Shown here: positions 59,976-64,000 of the stretch, piece after piece | How the letters are laid out: each line of letters opens with the position of its first letter | Position numbering within the stretch: the stretch's first letter is position 1 | Assembly (NCBI GenBank): GCA_030490835.1 | Contig: CM059974.1 | Span: 9,183,501 to 9,247,500 of the forward strand | Direction of reading: 5' to 3' | Source of the DNA: Annona cherimola | Taxonomy: Eukaryota > Streptophyta > Magnoliopsida > Magnoliales > Annonaceae | DNA: 64,000 bases | Notes under the pieces: model-generated | Database searches by the model: none | Told to the model about the DNA's origin: nothing | The model's input: only the letters and a program-made list of their open reading frames with translations | Position numbers and translations under genes: made by a program

Positions 59976-60332
59976 TATCTTTCCTCCGGCCCTTTTTTTG
60001 TTTTGAGGGGGGGAAGTCGGGACGTTTTTTTCCTGGCGTCCATCATATCATATTCTCTCTCTCTCTTTCCCTCTCCACCTGTATTATCCTGTCGTCTCTC
60101 TAATTATCGAAATATTTTTCACCCGCCGCGATATTCTCGGCTCCCTCCCTCCCTCATTCCCCCCACTCTCTCTATCTATCCATACCATTCTCTTCGCTCA
60201 TTACATGCTCGTCGTCATCATCTTCCCATGGATCTTCATTGCGGAACGTATCCTTCTCTTCTTCTTTGTCCTTGTTAAGGAGGAAGAGAAGAACGGGAGG
60301 AGCAACGCTCGCATCTTCTTGGTTTATTCGAT

Positions 60333-63300
60333 ATGGCCCACGAGGCCAACCGCCATGCAGAGGCCATTCTCGACCTCGTACACGATGTTGGGAGGATCGG
60401 CGATTTTGCAGCGCCGCTGAAGAAGGATTGCACGGACCTCGCTCGCCGCATCGCTCTTTTGTCGCACCTTCTCGAAGAGATTAAAGATTTCAAGCCTTCC
60501 CCCTCTCCTTCTTCTTCCCCATCTCCATCTTCGTCCTCCTCCTCTTCCTCGCCTTCGTCAACATTGCCTTGCCCGCCTTCGTCTTCTTCTCTTTGTTCGT
60601 GTCTGAACGAGTTGGGGATGGCGATTCTGGCGGGGAAGCGGCTGCTTATGATCGCGCGCTCAGTGGGGACGGTCATCCATGTGAGTCTTCCCATCTTTTA
60701 CTGATAATTTTAATCGTTTTGGTGGGTCCGTGTGAATTGCAGTGTTGTTGGTTTTGATCGTTGATTGGTGTTCGTGGATGCATTTCACTATTGCATTGGA
60801 TGGATGGCTGAGGTTTTATAATGGTTGCGTTCCACAAGTTCCCGTTTTGAAATAGGCATTGGAAATTCTCGTTTGATGCGACTCTGATCCACAGATTAGC
60901 AATAACTGAAAAGAAAAAAAAGGGGTACCTAATGAAGGGACCAACCATCCAAAAGCATTGATTTTGATTGGATTGAGTATTTGGGACATGGGGACCAACC
61001 AACGTTTGTTTCCCCAACTGTCCACTTGAATAACGCGGCTAAGCAATGGGGGCTGGTTATTGGGTCTGTAACCATTGACTTGAACAGGAAGAAGGGTCTT
61101 CTAATCTTGCTAATAGTCGTATGTGGGTCCCGATCAAGATCTCTGTTTTCCAAGTTTAGGGCATAATTGGATGAAAATCTTTACTTGATGGGGAATCCAT
61201 GAATGGATAAAAGAGCCCATATCTGCTTAGCTATACCTGATGATCCTGACCATTCACGTCTTCTCGGTGGAACTTGGACTGTTGGGTGTTTTCTCTGCAG
61301 TCTCTTATTGGTGCTAATTCCTACAGCTCCAGATTATACGATCATCATGAATTTTTATGGATCGTTGACGAACGGCGTTGGTTCCTATCAGGCAAATGCC
61401 TCTGATCATCTGATAGTGGTTTCCTGTGCATGGATCTGTTTTGCTGTCTAAAACCTTTTTTGAAATATCCTAAATTTCAGTTCTTGCATCTCAAATCAAA
61501 TTTATCTTGATAGTCATATTATGAGTATGTATCAATTCCACAGTCATATGACCCTTTTTTAAAAATCTTGATCAAGGATTCAGCTAGGAAGAGAATCGGC
61601 TTACAATTCCAGTACGTCACGTGGCATTTAGAGAGAATCCTCGGAAGCTTGCCATTTGATTATTTTGATATATCAGATGAAGTTCGAGAACAGGTAAGGC
61701 TAACACGAAATTCGATATACTTGGGCATGTTTATGTTACGGCGTTGGGATTGCACTTCTTAAATTTGAATTGGCACGGTGTTTCGCTAGGTCGAACTGGT
61801 TTGTGCACAATTGAAAAGAGCGGCCGAGCGAAACAGCCCTCCAAATTCCAAAGCTTTCGCGGTTATATCCAGCATCTTCTCCCCAACATTTGCTGACGGA
61901 GTTGACCAAGATGTATTGGGTAGAGCGATTGCAGGCTTGCAGAGTGAGAATATAGGAATGGCCAATCCTGAATTTCGGGCTGTTGTAGACATGGTGTCGG
62001 AAATCTATTGCCACAGTAAGCATGAATTAGAGACGGTGAGATCTACTTTAGGAAATCTCAGCAACCCTGCTCCCTATGAGGCCGATCAAGTAACTGAAAG
62101 TGAGGAAATTCCGAATGCCTTATCAGACAATAACTTGGAGGAAATCAGGAAGCCTGATTCCCATTCCCAGCTCATTCCCAATGACTTACGCTGTCCCATA
62201 TCTCTCGAGTTGATGAAGGATCCTGTCATTGTGGCCACTGGGCAGGTATGTTTGATTCCCCATTTGCGTCGCATGCAATGCAGCCTTGTGCTAAGAAATT
62301 ATTGTGAAATTAAACTATCTTTCTGCTGCATTTCAATCATCCTGTCTACTTTTTGCAGACCTACGAGCGGTCTTTCATACAAAGATGGATCGACTGCGGC
62401 AACCGAACATGCCCAATAACTCAGCAGAAGCTCACAAACCTGACGCTAACTCCGAATCATGTACTCAGGAGTGTGATCTCACAGTGGTGTGAGGCTCACA
62501 ACGTCCAACCACCGGAAGGATCGGCCAAAAGCAGATTAAGGAACAACAACGGGTCCTGCCAACAGGTCAGTGGAGACAGAGCAACCATTGAAACTCTCGT
62601 CTGCAAGCTCTCCAGCCAGTCGTACGAAGAAAGGAGAAATGCAGCTGCTGAAATTCGGTCGCTGGCCAAACGAAACACCGATAACCGGATGATGATAGCG
62701 GAGGCTGGGGCCATCCCAATTCTAGTAAGTCTCTTGCAGACCGATGACTTGAGAATGCAAGAGAATGCAGTCACTGCGCTGCTCAATCTTTCCATCTACG
62801 AGAGCAACAAAGCAGCGATAATGCTGGCAGGGGCCGTTCCTCCGATCGTGGGAATCCTCAGGCGCGGCAGCATGGAAGCCAGAGAGAACGCAGCAGCCAC
62901 CCTTTTCAGCTTGTCGATGGTAGACGAGAACAAGATAACAATCGGAGCATCTGGGGCGATAAAGGCACTGGTGGAGTTGCTTCGCAATGGCAGTTCTCGT
63001 GGGAAGAAAGATGCAGCAACCGCGCTCTTTAACCTTAGCATCTACCAAAGCAACAAGGTCCGAGCAGTGAAGGCAGGGATTCTTGTCCCCCTGATGAAGA
63101 TGCTAACGGACGCCAGCGAATGCATGGTGGACGAAGCGCTGACCATACTATCAATCCTGGCGAGCAATCAAGACTGCAAGGAGGCGATAGCGAAGGCCAA
63201 TGCAATCCCGCTGCTGATCGATCTGTTAAGAACAGGGCAGCCGAGGAACAAAGAGAATGCGGCGGCTATCTTGCTTTGGCTTTGCAAGAAAGACCGGGAG

Positions 63301-63438
63301 AACCTGGCGTGCATAGGGCGGTTGGGGGCGCTTATACCGCTAACGGAGCTGACGAGAAGCGGCACTGACAGAGCCAAGCGCAAGGCTACATCGCTACTGG
63401 AGCATCTAAATAGGATGCAGCAGCAAAGTAGGGTGTAG
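60333..63438 (+). CDS. U-box and ARM-repeat E3 ubiquitin ligase (PUB13/PUB14/SPL11 type), 4 exons
   Basis: Exons: 60333-60680, 61577-61693, 61790-62245, 62359-63438; about 666 aa with an unbroken frame. The plant U-box N-terminal (UND) region (about 10-270) carries a low-complexity Ser/Pro tract. The U-box (about 285-358) starts NDLRCPISLELMKDPVIVAT and contains TYERSFIQRWI and CPITQQKL; the last intron splits it after GQ, as is usual in this family. Six or so armadillo repeats follow to the end (motifs such as ENAVTALLNLSIYESNK and KKDAATALFNLSIYQSNK). The family transfers ubiquitin from E2 to targets bound by the ARM repeats; rice SPL11 and Arabidopsis PUB13 restrain cell death and immune signalling and affect flowering. 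Which paralogue this is cannot be settled without a tree. A CT-rich leader precedes the ATG. Confidence 0.95.
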
Positions 63439-63814
63439 ATTCCATTCTATCCCATTCCATTCCTTCTTTCGTGTTGAAAATTCAACCAAGTGTATACGGA
63501 GAGCAGAGAACTTTGGAGATTCATAAGAGAAACGAAAAGAGAAAAAACGACTTGAGTCTATTGGTTTCTCTCATTCGTTCCATTAATTCTTTTTCTCGTG
63601 ATGGGTGGGTTTTCTTCTTCTTCTTTTTTTTTTCTTTTTCCCTTTGGGTATGTATATTTCAGATTGATTTTTGGGCCTGGAGATAATCCGGTTCTCGAAT
63701 CGATGTGATTGGATTCCTCAGACTCAGCCAAAACCGCAACTTCTTCCCTCGTTTAATGCAAGTAACTAGTTACTTGTCCAGGATTCTGTTCTTGGTTCTT
63801 GTATTTATTTTCTT

Positions 63815-64000
63815 CATCGTAAACTTGTTGGGGAATTGATGAAATTTCCGTTGAAAATTTTTGGAGAATAAAAGTTGTCAAATGACGTAATATGACAAGG
63901 GTAATAAAGAGGAGTAAAGAGGATAAAGTTAAAATAGATAGATTAGCTGTATGGGTAATTATATAGAAATAATTAAAAAGTAAAATAGTTGTATAGGAAA
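63815..64000 (+). mobile_element. MITE, family M2, cut by the window end
   Basis: The left part of an M2 copy (GGGGAATTGATGAAATTTCC..., core GATAAAGTTAAAATAGATAG), starting about 380 bp after the stop codon of the U-box gene. The right end is outside the window. Confidence 0.6.

Noticed and set aside
1..64000. A new multi-gene defence, biosynthetic or mobile system
   Set aside because: The three intact genes belong to known, unrelated plant families. The unusual content is structural (transposon architecture), with no new gene cluster seen.

Overview
This window is nuclear DNA from a flowering plant. The evidence is three intron-rich protein genes with clear plant family membership, AT-rich intergenic DNA, and a dense load of plant-type non-autonomous transposons (TRIM, SINE, hAT-, MULE- and other MITE-like elements). 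I cannot name the species. There is no CRISPR array, operon, rRNA gene or genuine tRNA gene.

Layout. Bases 1-25,900 are gene-poor. They hold a palindromic, multi-LTR TRIM retrotransposon complex (4070-6271) inside a perfect 5-bp target-site duplication, two SINEs of one family with 15-17 bp target duplications, nested hAT-like elements with 8-bp duplications, many AT-rich fold-back MITEs, and decayed gene remnants. One remnant is a CYP81-like cytochrome P450 fragment split by a hAT-like insertion; another is an RNase H (RVT_3-type) fragment. Bases 25,892-34,406 hold a complete gene for a secreted, probably GPI-anchored PI-PLC X-domain protein (8 exons, about 426 aa) whose 5.1-kb third intron has collected MITEs. 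Bases 36,322-49,527 hold a complete 31-exon gene for the catalytic subunit of DNA polymerase alpha (about 1,540 aa, all polymerase motifs and C-terminal cysteines present), preceded by two perfect E2F-type sites. Bases 49,528-60,332 are again transposon-rich and contain a possible IDA-like peptide precursor with an in-frame stop. Bases 60,333-63,438 hold a complete U-box/ARM-repeat E3 ubiquitin ligase gene of the PUB13/PUB14/SPL11 type (4 exons, about 666 aa).

The three intact genes are all on the + strand but show no functional link: one is a housekeeping replication enzyme, one a cell-surface phosphodiesterase-like protein, one an immunity/development-type ubiquitin ligase. The most unusual structure is the double-ended TRIM complex. 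Both of its outer ends are 3' LTR ends, its LTR subtypes alternate in strict order, and its target-site duplication implies that it inserted as one unit.
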